Assembly (NCBI RefSeq): GCF_000588875.1
Contig: NZ_JEMV01000005.1
Span: 50,833-114,832 of the forward strand
Direction: 5' to 3'
Source: Sphingobium sp. Ant17
GTDB taxonomy: Bacteria; Pseudomonadota; Alphaproteobacteria; Sphingomonadales; Sphingomonadaceae
DNA length: 64,000 nt
Part shown: positions 35,541 to 44,879 of the stretch, piece after piece
How the letters are laid out: every line of letters begins with the position of its first letter
Position numbering within the stretch: position 1 is the first letter of the stretch
Notes under the pieces: generated by a model
What the model was told of the DNA's origin: nothing
Databases searched by the model: none
The model's input: the letters and a program-made list of their open reading frames with translations, nothing else
Position numbers and translations under genes: made by a program

Positions 35541-37586
35541 TCAGGGCGCACCGTCGGCTTCTGCCGGTGGCTCCGTGGGAGTTATGCGGGGTGGAGGGAT
35601 GTCAGCTGGCGCGGGTTCATCAATCGGAAGGCGGATCTGGCTGCCGCCGATATTGACGGTCATCCCGCCATCATCGACGCCCACCCCGACATTGCCAAGG
35701 CCGGTTTCCACCGTGATGTTGGCGATGGCGTTGACGAGATCGGCGTCCTGGGTTTCTTCCGGCGCATCTTCGACGGGTTCGTTGATCGCGCCGCTCATGA
35801 AATTGCGCCAGATGCGCGCAGGCATGCCACCGCCCGCCGCGCCGCCGGGGAGCGGTTTGTTGTCGTCATTGCCGACCCAGACAGCGGTGACCAAGCCGCC
35901 CGCATAGCCCACGAAAATGGCGTCGCGACTGTCCTGCGTCGTGCCCGTCTTGCCGAAGGTGCTGGTACGCAGCGCCGCCGCGCTGCCCGTGCCGCGATTG
36001 GCGGCGGAGGAGAGGAGATCACGGATCATCGCCAGTTCGTCGTCATCGAAGGACCGCTGGCGCTCCATGATCCGGTCGAACCAGCCCCGTTCTTCGGGCG
36101 GCAGGCCATGGGCGAGGACGGGATAGGCTCCGGCTGCGACCGCCGCATAGGCTTCGGCCAGTTCGATCAGCGGAATTTCGGACGTGCCGAGCGCGAGGCT
36201 GAGATCCTCGGTCAAGGGCGCGGTGATACCCAGGTCGCGCGCGACCTTGATGACGGCATCGACGCCGACCTTTTGCGTCAGGCGGATGGCGGCGACATTG
36301 CTCGACGCGGCGAAGGCCTGGCGCAGGCTGATGCGGCCGCGATATTTGCCACCATGGTTGGCCGGGCGATAGCTGCCGGTGGTGATCGGCGTGTCGTCAA
36401 TCATGTCCTCGGGCGTCATCCCGGCGCGGAAAGCCGCGAGATAGACGAACAGCTTGAAGGTCGATCCGGGCTGGCGCTTGGCCTGCACCGCGCGGTTGAA
36501 GGCGCTTTTGCCGTAATTTTTGCCGCCCACCATAGCGACGACGCTGCCGTCGGGCTTCATCGCGACGAGTGCGGCCTGCGCGCCGCCCAGGGGCGCACGG
36601 CGGACAGCGGCTTCGGCGAGGCGCTGGATACGCCAGTCGAGCGTCGTTTCGATCTTTTGCTCGCCATAGACGGCACCGGCCCGATCGCGCGCCTGGGGCA
36701 GCACCCAGTCGGCGAAATAGGTGCCGGTGGTGGCGTCGGGCACATCGTGGACATTGAGGCGGGCGGGGGGCAGGGCGTTGCGCTCGCCCTGGGTCAGATA
36801 GCCCGCATCGACCATCGCCTGCGTGACCAAGGCGGCGCGGGCGCGAGCGCCTTTGAGGTTGCTGGTAGGGGCAAGGCGCGAGGGTGCCTTGAGCAGGCCC
36901 GCCAGCATCGCGGCCTGCGGGACAGTGAGGCGGTCGGGCGAGCGGTTGAAATAATGGCGGGCGGCACCGCGCAGGCCATAGACATTATCGCCGAAATAGA
37001 CGTTCGACAGATAGCGTTCCATGATCTGATCCTTGGTCAGCCAGGCCTCCAGCCAGAGCGCGATCATGGCCTCGCGCGCCTTGCGCCCCATGGTGCGGTC
37101 GCTGGACAGGAAGACGCCTTTGGCGAGTTGCTGGGTGATCGTGCTGCCCCCCTGCGACGAGCCGTCCGACCAGAGATTATGCCAAGCCGCGCGCGCGATG
37201 CCGCGTGGATCGATGCCCCAATGGCTGGCGAAGCGGCGATCCTCAATCGCCATGAAGGCCTGGGGCACGTGGGCGGGGAGCTCTGCCATCGTCACCGGCG
37301 TGTCGATCACCGCGCCGCGCCGGGCGATGAGGTGGCCGTCTGCCGACATCAGGCTGAGGCTGGGCGGAGCGATCGGCTTGAGCGATTGCGACAGCGGGGC
37401 AGTGACCGCGAGCCAGGCGATAGCGATCATCAGCAGGGCGAGGCCCGCTGCCATGATCCAGCCCATGATCTGCAGCCGCCGTCGCCAAGGCGTGGGTGGC
37501 GCAAAGGCGCTGGGCGGGCCGGCACCGAATTCGCGGGGCGGCGCTGGCGGATCGGCAGGGGCGGACTCGGTCATCGGTGCAGCCAT
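35541..37586 (-). CDS. Class A penicillin-binding protein (PBP1-type)
   Basis: A bifunctional peptidoglycan glycosyltransferase/transpeptidase of 681 residues. A Pro-rich cytoplasmic tail and a membrane anchor (about 38-62) are followed by the GT51 domain with AIEDRRFASHWGIDPRGI (catalytic Glu about 115) and QGGSTITQQLAKGVFLS. The transpeptidase domain has RQPGSTFKLFVYL (SxxK serine), AASSNVAAIR (SxN) and TFGKTGTTQDSRDAIFVGY (KTG). A long antisense frame runs opposite it but is not a gene. Confidence 0.94.
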   Translation of the reverse strand: MAAPMTESAPADPPAPPREFGAGPPSAFAPPTPWRRRLQIMGWIMAAGLALLMIAIAWLAVTAPLSQSLKPIAPPSLSLMSADGHLIARRGAVIDTPVTMAELPAHVPQAFMAIEDRRFASHWGIDPRGIARAAWHNLWSDGSSQGGSTITQQLAKGVFLSSDRTMGRKAREAMIALWLEAWLTKDQIMERYLSNVYFGDNVYGLRGAARHYFNRSPDRLTVPQAAMLAGLLKAPSRLAPTSNLKGARARAALVTQAMVDAGYLTQGERNALPPARLNVHDVPDATTGTYFADWVLPQARDRAGAVYGEQKIETTLDWRIQRLAEAAVRRAPLGGAQAALVAMKPDGSVVAMVGGKNYGKSAFNRAVQAKRQPGSTFKLFVYLAAFRAGMTPEDMIDDTPITTGSYRPANHGGKYRGRISLRQAFAASSNVAAIRLTQKVGVDAVIKVARDLGITAPLTEDLSLALGTSEIPLIELAEAYAAVAAGAYPVLAHGLPPEERGWFDRIMERQRSFDDDELAMIRDLLSSAANRGTGSAAALRTSTFGKTGTTQDSRDAIFVGYAGGLVTAVWVGNDDNKPLPGGAAGGGMPARIWRNFMSGAINEPVEDAPEETQDADLVNAIANITVETGLGNVGVGVDDGGMTVNIGGSQIRLPIDEPAPADIPPPRITPTEPPAEADGAP

Positions 37587-37694
37587 GCTGTGTTATTAAA
37601 GTGATACAGTCAAGTCTGTCCCGTGGCGGGACAGGCGGAAATCAGCGCGCAAAAGCGATAGCCCAAAAGGTAAATAATGCGTTAACTTGCCATC

Positions 37695-37892
37695 ATGAGA
37701 AACCGAATCCTCGTCCTCACCACCGAATCGGCCCGCCATCCCTTTCGCCAGCGGCTGCCCGCCCATGTGCTGCGCGTCATGGACAAAGCACCCAAGACGA
37801 AGGCGCGGGCGGTGGACGATGACAGCGACTGGAAGCTGTTCGGTTTGAGCTTCTGCGCCTTCTTCACCGCTTTCTATAGCTTCATTTCCTGA
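37695..37892 (+). CDS. Small hypothetical protein with C-terminal hydrophobic end
   Basis: A 65-residue product. It has a basic N-terminus (RNRILVLTTESARHPFRQRLPAHVLRVMD), a charged middle (KAPKTKARAVDDDSDW) and a hydrophobic, aromatic tail (LFGLSFCAFFTAFYSFIS) that could insert in the membrane. It is unlike a shadow frame because nothing is coded opposite. The ATG is preceded by AACTTGCCATC without a strong ribosome site. I do not recognise it. Confidence 0.55.
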   Translation: MRNRILVLTTESARHPFRQRLPAHVLRVMDKAPKTKARAVDDDSDWKLFGLSFCAFFTAFYSFIS

Positions 37893-37947
37893 GCCGCTGA
37901 AGGCCATGCCAGGCTGGACACCGGCGTGTGCCGGTGTTCCGCCTTGG

Positions 37948-39257
37948 TCAATGGCACAACGGGCCGTCGCAGGCCTTGTGCAGTTTCCACGCCATCGCCG
38001 CGCAAGGCAGGGTGAGAACCGCGACGAGCAGCAATTGCATCACCACCGACATGCCAGCGATGCTGAGGCCGATCGCGCACAGCGATCCGATCACCATCGC
38101 GCCGGAATTGACGATATTATTGGCTGCTACGGTACGCGCGGCTTCGCATTTTTCCACCGTGGTGGTGAGGAAAGCGTAGAGCGGCACGACGAACATGCCC
38201 CCGAAGGTCGCAACGCCGAGCAGGCAAAGCGAAAGCGGAATGGCCAATTGATGCGCCATGAAGTCGCTCAACGAGAGCATCTGGCCATCGGGCGCGGGTG
38301 GCCACATGGCGCAGACAAAGTGGAAGGCCACGATGCACAGCCCCATGCCGATAACCGAGGCAGGCGCATATTTGGCCGAAACATGCCCCTGAAGCAGGCG
38401 GTTGATCGCGATCGAGCCGATGGCGATGCCGATCGAGAAGATGGCGAGGAACAGGCTGGCGACTGATTTGTCGGCGGTCAGGACATTCTTCACCAGTGGC
38501 GGAAACTGGATGAACAGGATCGAGCCGACCGCCCAGAAAAGGCTGATCGACATGATCGCCAGGAAGAGCCGACGGATATGCATCGTCCCGCGCACCAGCG
38601 CGATCGAGGAGCGAAGGATATGATAGTCGATCGGCTGCGCCTGAAGCATTGACGGCGCCGAGGGGACGGCGCGTCCGGCGATATAACCAATTAGCGCGGT
38701 GATGATGATGCAGACGGCCGCGACCTCCACCGGGATGAGGCCCGCGAGAATCGTGCCAGCGAGAATCGCGATATAGGTGCCCGCTTCGACCAGGCCGGTG
38801 CCGCCCAGCACTTCGTCGTCATGAAGATGTTGAGGCAGGATCGCATATTTGATCGGGCCGAAGAAGGTGGAGTGGATACCCATGGCAAACAAGGCGGCGA
38901 GCAGCAGCGGTATGGCGAGCGTATGGACGCCTATGCCGCTCCAGATCAGGCCCAGGCCAACGGCACCGACGAGCATGATGAGGATTTCAGCCGCTTTGAC
39001 GTAGCGGATGATGACCGCCTTGTCGCGCTGATCGGCCAGTTGCCCCGAGAGCGCGGAGAGCAGGAAAAAGGGCAGGATGAACAGCCCCGTCGCCAACGCG
39101 CTGAACCAGGTTTCGGACCGTTCGTCATTATAGACTGATAGACGACGAACAGCACCATCGCGTTCTTGAACAGATTGTCGTTGAACGCGCCGAGGAGCTG
39201 GGTGACGAACAGCGGCAGGAAGCGGCGCTTGTTCAAGAGCCTGAGAGAGGCTTGCAT
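37948..39257 (-). CDS. MFS transporter, LplT-like lysophospholipid flippase, frame broken near 39135
   Basis: A 12-helix major facilitator. The N-terminus LLNKRRFLPLFVTQLLGAFNDNLFKNAMVLFVVYQ is characteristic of LplT and of the MFS half of the Aas/LplT lysophospholipid repair system. The frame breaks after VVYQS; adding one G at about 39135 (CAGTC to CAGGTC) gives VYNDERSETWFSALATGLFILPFF and joins the downstream frame. The restored length is about 436 residues. FNDNLFKNA, GPIKYAILPQHL and LGGTGLVEAGTYIAIL support the assignment. No acyltransferase gene is adjacent. Confidence 0.87.
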
Positions 39258-39395
39258 GGATAGGGGCGTCTTCTTTCCCGTTAGCGACCGGGGCGGGGTC
39301 TAGCCGTTGGCGACGTCCCTGTCCAATGCCCCTTGCGTGGAGATCGACATGCCGTCTCGCTTGTGCGTCGCGTCCGACTGTGGCAGGCGGCAGCT

Positions 39396-39959
39396 ATGCT
39401 GACGCTGCCCAATCTGCTCACGCTTTCGCGTATCGTCACGGTGCCGTTGCTCGTCGCGCTGCTTTGGCCAGCGGAAATGGGCGCGCGCTGGACTACCGGC
39501 TATGCACTGGCCTTCGTGCTCTACTGTCTGATGGGCGTAACCGACTATTTCGACGGCTATCTGGCGCGCGCGCAGGGCACGGTATCGAAACTGGGCGTGT
39601 TCCTCGATCCCATCGCCGACAAGATCATGGTCGCCGCCGTCATCCTGATGCTGAGCGCGACGCGCGACATCACCGGGCCGCATATCATTGCCGCGATGGT
39701 CATTTTGCTGCGCGAGATCGCGGTGTCGGGGTTGCGCGAATTTCTGGCCGGGTTGCAAGTGTCGATGCCGGTGTCGCAGCTCGCCAAGTGGAAGACGACC
39801 TGTCAGATCGTGGCGCTGGGCGCGCTGATCCTGGCGGGGGCGGTGCCGCATTTCGCCTTTGTGCAGATGGTCGGCATCGTAACCTTGTGGGCGGCCGCCA
39901 TTTTGACGCTGATCACGGGTTGGGATTATCTGCGCGTCGGCATTCGGCATATGGACTGA
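39396..39959 (+). CDS. pgsA: CDP-diacylglycerol-glycerol-3-phosphate phosphatidyltransferase
   Basis: Makes phosphatidylglycerophosphate, the first committed step of phosphatidylglycerol and cardiolipin synthesis, in the inner membrane. The CDP-alcohol phosphatidyltransferase signature DYFDGYLARAQGTVSKLGVFLDPIADK is complete. The start at 39396 (MLTLPNLLTLSRI) fits the family; an in-frame upstream start at 39333 is less likely. At 187 residues it is normal length. moaD follows 4 nt later. Confidence 0.95.
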   Translation: MLTLPNLLTLSRIVTVPLLVALLWPAEMGARWTTGYALAFVLYCLMGVTDYFDGYLARAQGTVSKLGVFLDPIADKIMVAAVILMLSATRDITGPHIIAAMVILLREIAVSGLREFLAGLQVSMPVSQLAKWKTTCQIVALGALILAGAVPHFAFVQMVGIVTLWAAAILTLITGWDYLRVGIRHMD

Positions 39960-39963
39960 GGCG

Positions 39964-40224
39964 ATGGCGATGCTGACCATCGTCTACTTTGCCTGGGTGC
40001 GCGAGGCCATCGGGCGTGATGAGGAGCAGGTCGATCGACCGGGGCCGGCTATGACGGTTGCAGGTTTGGTGGCGACATTGGCGGCGAGGGGCGGCGGCTA
40101 CGCCGAAGCGCTGGGCGATCCGGCGCGGCTGCGCGCGGCGGTCGATCAGCGATTCGTGCCGATGGACACTATGATCGGTGACGCGAAGGAAGTGGCGCTG
40201 TTCCCGCCAGTGACCGGCGGATGA
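39964..40224 (+). CDS. moaD: Molybdopterin synthase sulfur carrier subunit MoaD
   Basis: An 86-residue ubiquitin-like sulfur carrier with the obligatory C-terminal diglycine (FPPVTGG). It provides thiocarboxylate sulfur for molybdopterin. The stop overlaps the moaE start (ATGA), so the two are translationally coupled, consistent with the heterotetrameric enzyme. Confidence 0.94.
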   Translation: MAMLTIVYFAWVREAIGRDEEQVDRPGPAMTVAGLVATLAARGGGYAEALGDPARLRAAVDQRFVPMDTMIGDAKEVALFPPVTGG

Positions 40225-40664
40225 AGCGGGTCGCGATCCAGGCGGACGATTTCGATGTGGGCTGCGAACTGGCGGCGCTCGAAGCCTTGGGCGGCGGCGG
40301 GGTGGCGAGCTTTACCGGCGTGGTGCGCGGCGGCGACGGGCTGGTCGCGCTGGAACTGGAACATTATCCGGCAATGACGCAGGCGCAGGTTGGGCGGATC
40401 GTCGATGAGGCGATGGGGCGCTGGCCGCTGCTGGGCGTGAGCGTCATCCACCGCTACGGACGGCTGGAGCCGGGCGCGCGGATCGTGTTCGTCGGCACGG
40501 CGTCGCGCCATCGCACCGCGGCGCTGGAAAGCTGCGCCTTCCTGATCGACTGGATGAAGTCCGATGCGCCCTTCTGGAAGAAGGAGCATTTTGCGGGCGG
40601 TGCGACGCAATGGGTGGCAGCGCGCGACGAGGATGCGGTGAAAGCGCAGGGCTGGGACAGTTAG
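40221..40664 (+). CDS. moaE: Molybdopterin synthase catalytic subunit MoaE
   Basis: A 147-residue subunit that converts precursor Z (cPMP) to molybdopterin. Conserved pieces: GGGGVASFTGVVRG, LELEHYPAMTQAQV, VSVIHRYGRLEPG, and the catalytic lysine stretch APFWKKEHF. It overlaps moaD by 4 nt and converges with oxyR, sharing 4 nt at the ends. Confidence 0.95.
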   Translation: MKRVAIQADDFDVGCELAALEALGGGGVASFTGVVRGGDGLVALELEHYPAMTQAQVGRIVDEAMGRWPLLGVSVIHRYGRLEPGARIVFVGTASRHRTAALESCAFLIDWMKSDAPFWKKEHFAGGATQWVAARDEDAVKAQGWDS

Positions 40665-41590
40665 GCGGCTTCGGGCAGGCGGCAGTTGAGTGCGGCGGCG
40701 TCGCGGAGGATTTCGGAAAGCAAGTGAAATTCCTTTTCGCGCGGGCTGTTCTTGCGCCAGACCAAGGCGATGTCGCGCCAGGCGCGTTCGGATTTGAGCG
40801 GGCGGGCGGCGATGCGGGTATGTTCCAATATGCCCGCCGCGATCGCCATTTCGGGGATCATGGTGACGCCCAGGCCATTATCGACCATCTGGATGAGGGT
40901 GTGGAGCGAAGTGCCCATCATCGTCGCGCTGGCGCGCAGTTCGGGGCGGTTGCAGGCGGCGAGCGCATGATCCTTGAGGCAATGGCCATCTTCCAGCAGC
41001 AATAATTTGCTTTCGTCGATCATGTCCGGGCCGATCCAGTCCGGCGGATCGATCGGTTCGTCATGCGGGAAGGCGACATAGAGCCGGTCCTGGAACAGGA
41101 TTTCGCTGTCGAGTTCGCCGGTCGGAAAGGGCAACGCCATCAGCACGCAATCGACATTGCCGTGGCGCAGCGATTCGATGCCGGCCTGGGTCGTTTCCTC
41201 GCGCAGATAGAGTTTGAGTTCGGGCCGGTCGGCGCGCAGCCGAGGGAGGAGGCGGGGGAGCAGGAAGGGAGCGATGGTGGGAATGACGCTCATGCGCAAT
41301 TCGCCAGTCAGCGGCTTGCCCGATGCCTCGGCGATGGCGGAGAGTTCCTCCGCCTCCCGCAGGACGCGGTGGGCTTTGGCGACGATGCGGTCGCCCAGCG
41401 CCGTGAAGCGGACGACGCGGCGGGTGCGCTCCACCAAGGTCACGCCGACCAACGATTCCAGTTCCCGGATGCCTGCCGACAGGGTGGATTGGGTGACGTA
41501 GCAGCTTTCGGCGGCCTTGCCGAAATGCCCCTGTTCCTTGAGCGCGACAAGATATTGCAGCTGTTTGAGGGTGGGCAGGTAACTGGACAT
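40661..41590 (-). CDS. oxyR: LysR-type hydrogen peroxide regulator OxyR
   Basis: A 309-residue LysR-family regulator. The winged-helix domain is LKQLQYLVALKEQGHFGKAAESCYVTQSTLSAGIRELE. The redox switch cysteines are visible in LEDGHCLKDHALAACNRPE, spaced as Cys199 and Cys208 of E. coli OxyR. The TSUP transporter gene is upstream on the same strand 39 nt away. It probably activates peroxide defences. Confidence 0.93.
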   Translation of the reverse strand: MSSYLPTLKQLQYLVALKEQGHFGKAAESCYVTQSTLSAGIRELESLVGVTLVERTRRVVRFTALGDRIVAKAHRVLREAEELSAIAEASGKPLTGELRMSVIPTIAPFLLPRLLPRLRADRPELKLYLREETTQAGIESLRHGNVDCVLMALPFPTGELDSEILFQDRLYVAFPHDEPIDPPDWIGPDMIDESKLLLLEDGHCLKDHALAACNRPELRASATMMGTSLHTLIQMVDNGLGVTMIPEMAIAAGILEHTRIAARPLKSERAWRDIALVWRKNSPREKEFHLLSEILRDAAALNCRLPEAA

Positions 41591-41629
41591 TTATCGGCTT
41601 CCTCGATCAGAAACCCGAATATAAGTTCC

Positions 41630-42403
41630 TTAGCCGATAAATCCAAGCCATTTGGCGACGCCAAAGAGCGACGTCAGGGTCAGAATGATCCCTACCGCCG
41701 TGAAGAGGACGCGGGGGGCGACGCGGCGAGCGAGGATCGCGCCGAAGGGAGCCGCCACCACGCCGCCGATCAGCAATCCGACCGTATAGGTGGTGAAGGT
41801 TTCCCAGCCGAGATGGAATAGGAAGGTGATGCTGATCGAGAGAGTCAGGATGAATTCGACGCTGTTCACCGTGCCGATGGTATGGCGCGGGCTGGCCCCT
41901 TGCAGCAGCAAGTTGGACGTGACGACCGGCCCCCAGCCACCGCCACCGGTCGCGTCCATGAAGCCGCCGACCAGACCCAGCGGGGCTACCCATTTGGGAT
42001 CGCGCGCCTTGGGCGGCAGGTGAAAGCCCCGCCAGATAAGATAGACGCCGATCGATGCGAGATAGACCTGGACGAAGGGCTTGATAATCGCCCCGTCGAT
42101 ATTGGAGAGGAGATAGGCACCGGCCACGCCGCCGACGATGCCAGGAATGATGAGGCGTGCGAACAATCGCCAATCGACATTCTTGTGCAGGATATGGCTG
42201 ATCGCCGACACGCCGGTCGTGAAGGTTTCGGCGGCGTGGACGCTGGCCGAGGCACGGCTGGGGGGCACGCCAAGCGCCAGCAGCAGGGTGCTGGAAATCA
42301 CGCCATAGGCCATGCCGAGCGCGCCATCGATCATCTGCGCGCCGAATCCGATCAGGATGAAGGGCAAAATGTCGCCGAAATTGGCGATGAAGGCGTCGAT
42401 CAT
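41630..42403 (-). CDS. TSUP/TauE-SafE family sulfite-type anion exporter
   Basis: A 257-residue membrane protein with about eight helices. FGAQMIDGALGMAYGVISSTLLLALGVPPSRASASVHAAETFTTG and GGFMDATGGGGWGPVVTSNLLLQG are the two homologous halves of the TauE/SafE family. It diverges from cysE, whose product starts cysteine synthesis, so a sulfur-linked role is plausible. Confidence 0.92.
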   Translation of the reverse strand: MIDAFIANFGDILPFILIGFGAQMIDGALGMAYGVISSTLLLALGVPPSRASASVHAAETFTTGVSAISHILHKNVDWRLFARLIIPGIVGGVAGAYLLSNIDGAIIKPFVQVYLASIGVYLIWRGFHLPPKARDPKWVAPLGLVGGFMDATGGGGWGPVVTSNLLLQGASPRHTIGTVNSVEFILTLSISITFLFHLGWETFTTYTVGLLIGGVVAAPFGAILARRVAPRVLFTAVGIILTLTSLFGVAKWLGFIG

Positions 42404-42570
42404 CTCTGTCCCCTGATCCTATTCTCTACCATAATGATAGGCATATCGGCGGAGGTAAAGCAAGTTCCCGTTTGGCGGCCGATACCGGCTCTTTCGGGCG
42501 TCACTGGAAAAAAGGGTGGCCCTCCTCTATATTGGGGAAAGACTAGTTTTTATCAGGCAGGGGCGCGTCG
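42404..42570. promoter_or_regulatory. Divergent promoter region between TSUP and cysE
   Basis: A 167-nt gap between opposed starts. It contains AT-rich steps such as CTCTATATTGGGG near 42525-42537 and CATAATGATAGGCATAT near 42430-42446. Both genes are sulfur-linked. No regulator site can be named. Confidence 0.4.
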
Positions 42571-43284
42571 ATGCTGCGCAATCTTATTTCCTATCTGGAT
42601 TCGGTGAAAAGCCGCGATCCTGCGCCCCGCTCCCGCGCGGAAATCCTGCTCTATCCGGGCGTCTGGTCGCTGGCCTATCATCGCGTGGCGCATCGCCTCT
42701 ATGGTGCGCGACTCTATTTTCTCGCGCGCCTGGTCAACCATCTGTCGCGCTTCCTGACGGGTAACGACATTCACCCCGGCGCGAAGATCGGCAAACGCTT
42801 CTTCATCGACCATGGTTTTACCGTGATCGGCGAGACGGCGGAGATCGGCGACGATGTGACGCTTTACCAGAATGTGACGTTGGGCGGGACCGATCCTGCC
42901 AACGGCATTGCGGGCAAGCGGCACCCGACGCTGGGCGACGGCGTGATCATCGGATCGGGCGCGCAGGTGTTGGGGCCGGTGACCGTCGGCGCGCGGGCGC
43001 GCGTCGGCGCCAATGCCGTTGTCACCAAGAATGTGGCCGAAGGCGCGACCATGGTCGGCATTCCGGCGCGTGCCATGTTGGTGGATGTCACGGCCTATCA
43101 GCGCGATTTCATGCCCTATGGCACGCCCTGTTCCGACTGTTTCGATCCGGAAAAGCAGAAATTGGAACTGCTTCAGTGCGAAGTCGAACAGTTGCAGAAG
43201 CGGTTGGCCGAATTGATGGTCGAAAAGCAGCGGCCGTCCCTGCCGGATGAAGCCACGCTGTTTCAGGAGCGCGACCGGGCCTGA
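42571..43284 (+). CDS. cysE: Serine O-acetyltransferase
   Basis: Acetylates serine with acetyl-CoA to make O-acetylserine, the cysteine precursor. The 237-residue protein has a helical N-terminus and a left-handed parallel beta helix: [43 protein letters not shown] with the catalytic His. [19 protein letters not shown] follows. The C-terminal tail is long and helical ([20 protein letters not shown]), unlike the short E. coli tail, and resembles the EpsC-like group. Confidence 0.93.
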   Translation: MLRNLISYLDSVKSRDPAPRSRAEILLYPGVWSLAYHRVAHRLYGARLYFLARLVNHLSRFLTGNDIHPGAKIGKRFFIDHGFTVIGETAEIGDDVTLYQNVTLGGTDPANGIAGKRHPTLGDGVIIGSGAQVLGPVTVGARARVGANAVVTKNVAEGATMVGIPARAMLVDVTAYQRDFMPYGTPCSDCFDPEKQKLELLQCEVEQLQKRLAELMVEKQRPSLPDEATLFQERDRA

Positions 43285-43634
43285 TGACCAATGTGACGCC
43301 GTTTCCCCATCCAGGAACGGGGCCGGGCGAGCGCCAGATAGGGTTCGAACGGCTGGAGTTGCAGCGGATCATGGATCTGTACGGCCGAATGGTCGCGGCC
43401 GGGCATTGGCGCGACTATGCGATGGACATGGGGCGGGACGCCGCCATCTTCAGCGCCTTTCGTCGTACCGCCGAGCGACCCGAATATCGCATCGAGAAAC
43501 ACCCCGCGCTGCGCCATCGCCAAGGCATGTGGGTGCTGGTGGGAGAGGGCGGCCAAATCCTCAAGCGCGGACAGGATTTGCAGAATGTGCTGGCCCCGGT
43601 CGAGCGGAAATTGCTGCGGGTCGTGGAGGGGTAA
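43284..43634 (+). CDS. DUF2794 family protein
   Basis: A 116-residue alphaproteobacterial protein of unknown function. RIGFERLEL-type start (here IGFERLELQRIMDLYGRMVAAGHWRDYAMDMGRDAAIF) and YRIEKHPALRHRQGMWVLVGEGGQILKRG are typical of DUF2794. It follows cysE, overlapping its stop by one base. Confidence 0.9.
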   Translation: MTNVTPFPHPGTGPGERQIGFERLELQRIMDLYGRMVAAGHWRDYAMDMGRDAAIFSAFRRTAERPEYRIEKHPALRHRQGMWVLVGEGGQILKRGQDLQNVLAPVERKLLRVVEG

Positions 43635-43698
43635 GGCGGAAGTCAGTGGAGCGCCCGCCCGTTGCGCTGGCCCACCCCGCTGGCGGGAGGGGGATGGA

Positions 43699-44741
43699 TT
43701 AAGCGTAGGGGAGGCGGTTGGTCAGGGACGGCGGCAAGGCGCCCACCACCAGCATGCGGGCATGGTGCCAGAGCGCCGAGAGCAGCAGCAGCGACGAACC
43801 GATCACCAGCGCCGTGAAGGCGGCTGATAGTTCGACCGCGCCAGCCTGCTTGAACAGGGCGTAGAGGGCGAAGAGGACATAGGCGAGGCTGGACACAAGC
43901 AGCGCGCGCCGGTCGACCGCCAGGCCGACCAGACCGAAGGCGATGTAGAGCAGGATCACCACGACCGCTTTGCCGATGCTGATGTCGTCGCCCCGGAACA
44001 CGCCGAGTAGGTTGAACAGCGAATGGGCGATCATCGGCGCGGCGGTCAGGTGCAGCCAGAAGGCTACATCGGCGCGGCGCGTGGTGCGTGTTCGATCGCT
44101 CATGTCCCAGCGCATGGCGAGCGCGAAGATGGCAAGGCCACCGACCAGCAGCAGCAGATAGGCCAGCCTGATATCGCCGGGGAAGGCAGCAAGGACGAGG
44201 CCTGCGACGACGCCAGCGGCGGAGGCCGCGCCCGCCGCGACCGTGATCGGCACCATGAAGCGCCGCCAGTGCATCCAGGCGGCCAGCGCGCTGAAGGCCG
44301 CGACGCCCGATATGATCAGCGAAGTCTCTCGGTCACCGGCGTCAGGAAATAGCTGTCCCGCCAAAGCGCCCAGCGCGAAGGCACCCCGCCGACAAAGCCC
44401 GCGAGCAGGAGAATGGAGGGCAGCGCCATGCGCCGTTGCCGGGTGAAATATTCCGCGAGACCCCAACTGACCGCCGCGACCAGCGCGCCCGACATGACGG
44501 AAGGGTGGTGTTCCGCCGCGCCGAGTCGCACGCTGTTGCCGAGCCAGCCGACCGCGACGAGCAGGATGATACCGGCTATGGCGACGAAGATGTCGTTGAA
44601 GCCGGTCAGCAGGCGGAAATTTTCTTCATCGACAACGGGGCTGGCGCGCAACTGTGCGACATGATCGCGCAGCGCCTGTGCAGCCTGCGGAGACAGGACG
44701 CCTGCCGTAACGGCATCCTGCAAGTCGCCTTCGCTATACAT
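43699..44741 (-). CDS. DUF2157-type multi-helix membrane protein, frame broken near 44386
   Basis: The N-terminal part MYSEGDLQDAVTAGVLSPQAAQALRDHV is the cytoplasmic DUF2157 start. It is followed by about ten hydrophobic helices. The frame breaks after LLAGFVGG; adding one G to the GGGG run (plus-strand CCCC at 44384-44387) joins it to AFALGALAGQLFPDAGDRETSLI and the rest. The restored length is about 347 residues. Function unknown. Confidence 0.8.
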
Positions 44742-44879
44742 CGTCCAGTTCCCACATCGGTTTCTGAGCGATGGACCTACCACAACTGTATTATTCTATC
44801 AACACAGTTCCTTTTGCGCTTTTTCGGGACGCTGCGCGATGATAGCGCGGTGGGGTAAAACAGAGAGGAAAGCCCGTCC

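Noticed and set aside
35490..37604. 704-residue open frame on the plus strand opposite PBP1
   Set aside because: It is a shadow created by GC-rich codon bias; the minus strand has clear GT51 and transpeptidase motifs and this frame has none.
37916..37940. Hairpin ACACCGGC-GTGT-GCCGGTGT as a terminator
   Set aside because: It is a perfect palindrome but has no T tract on either strand, so a Rho-independent role is unproven.
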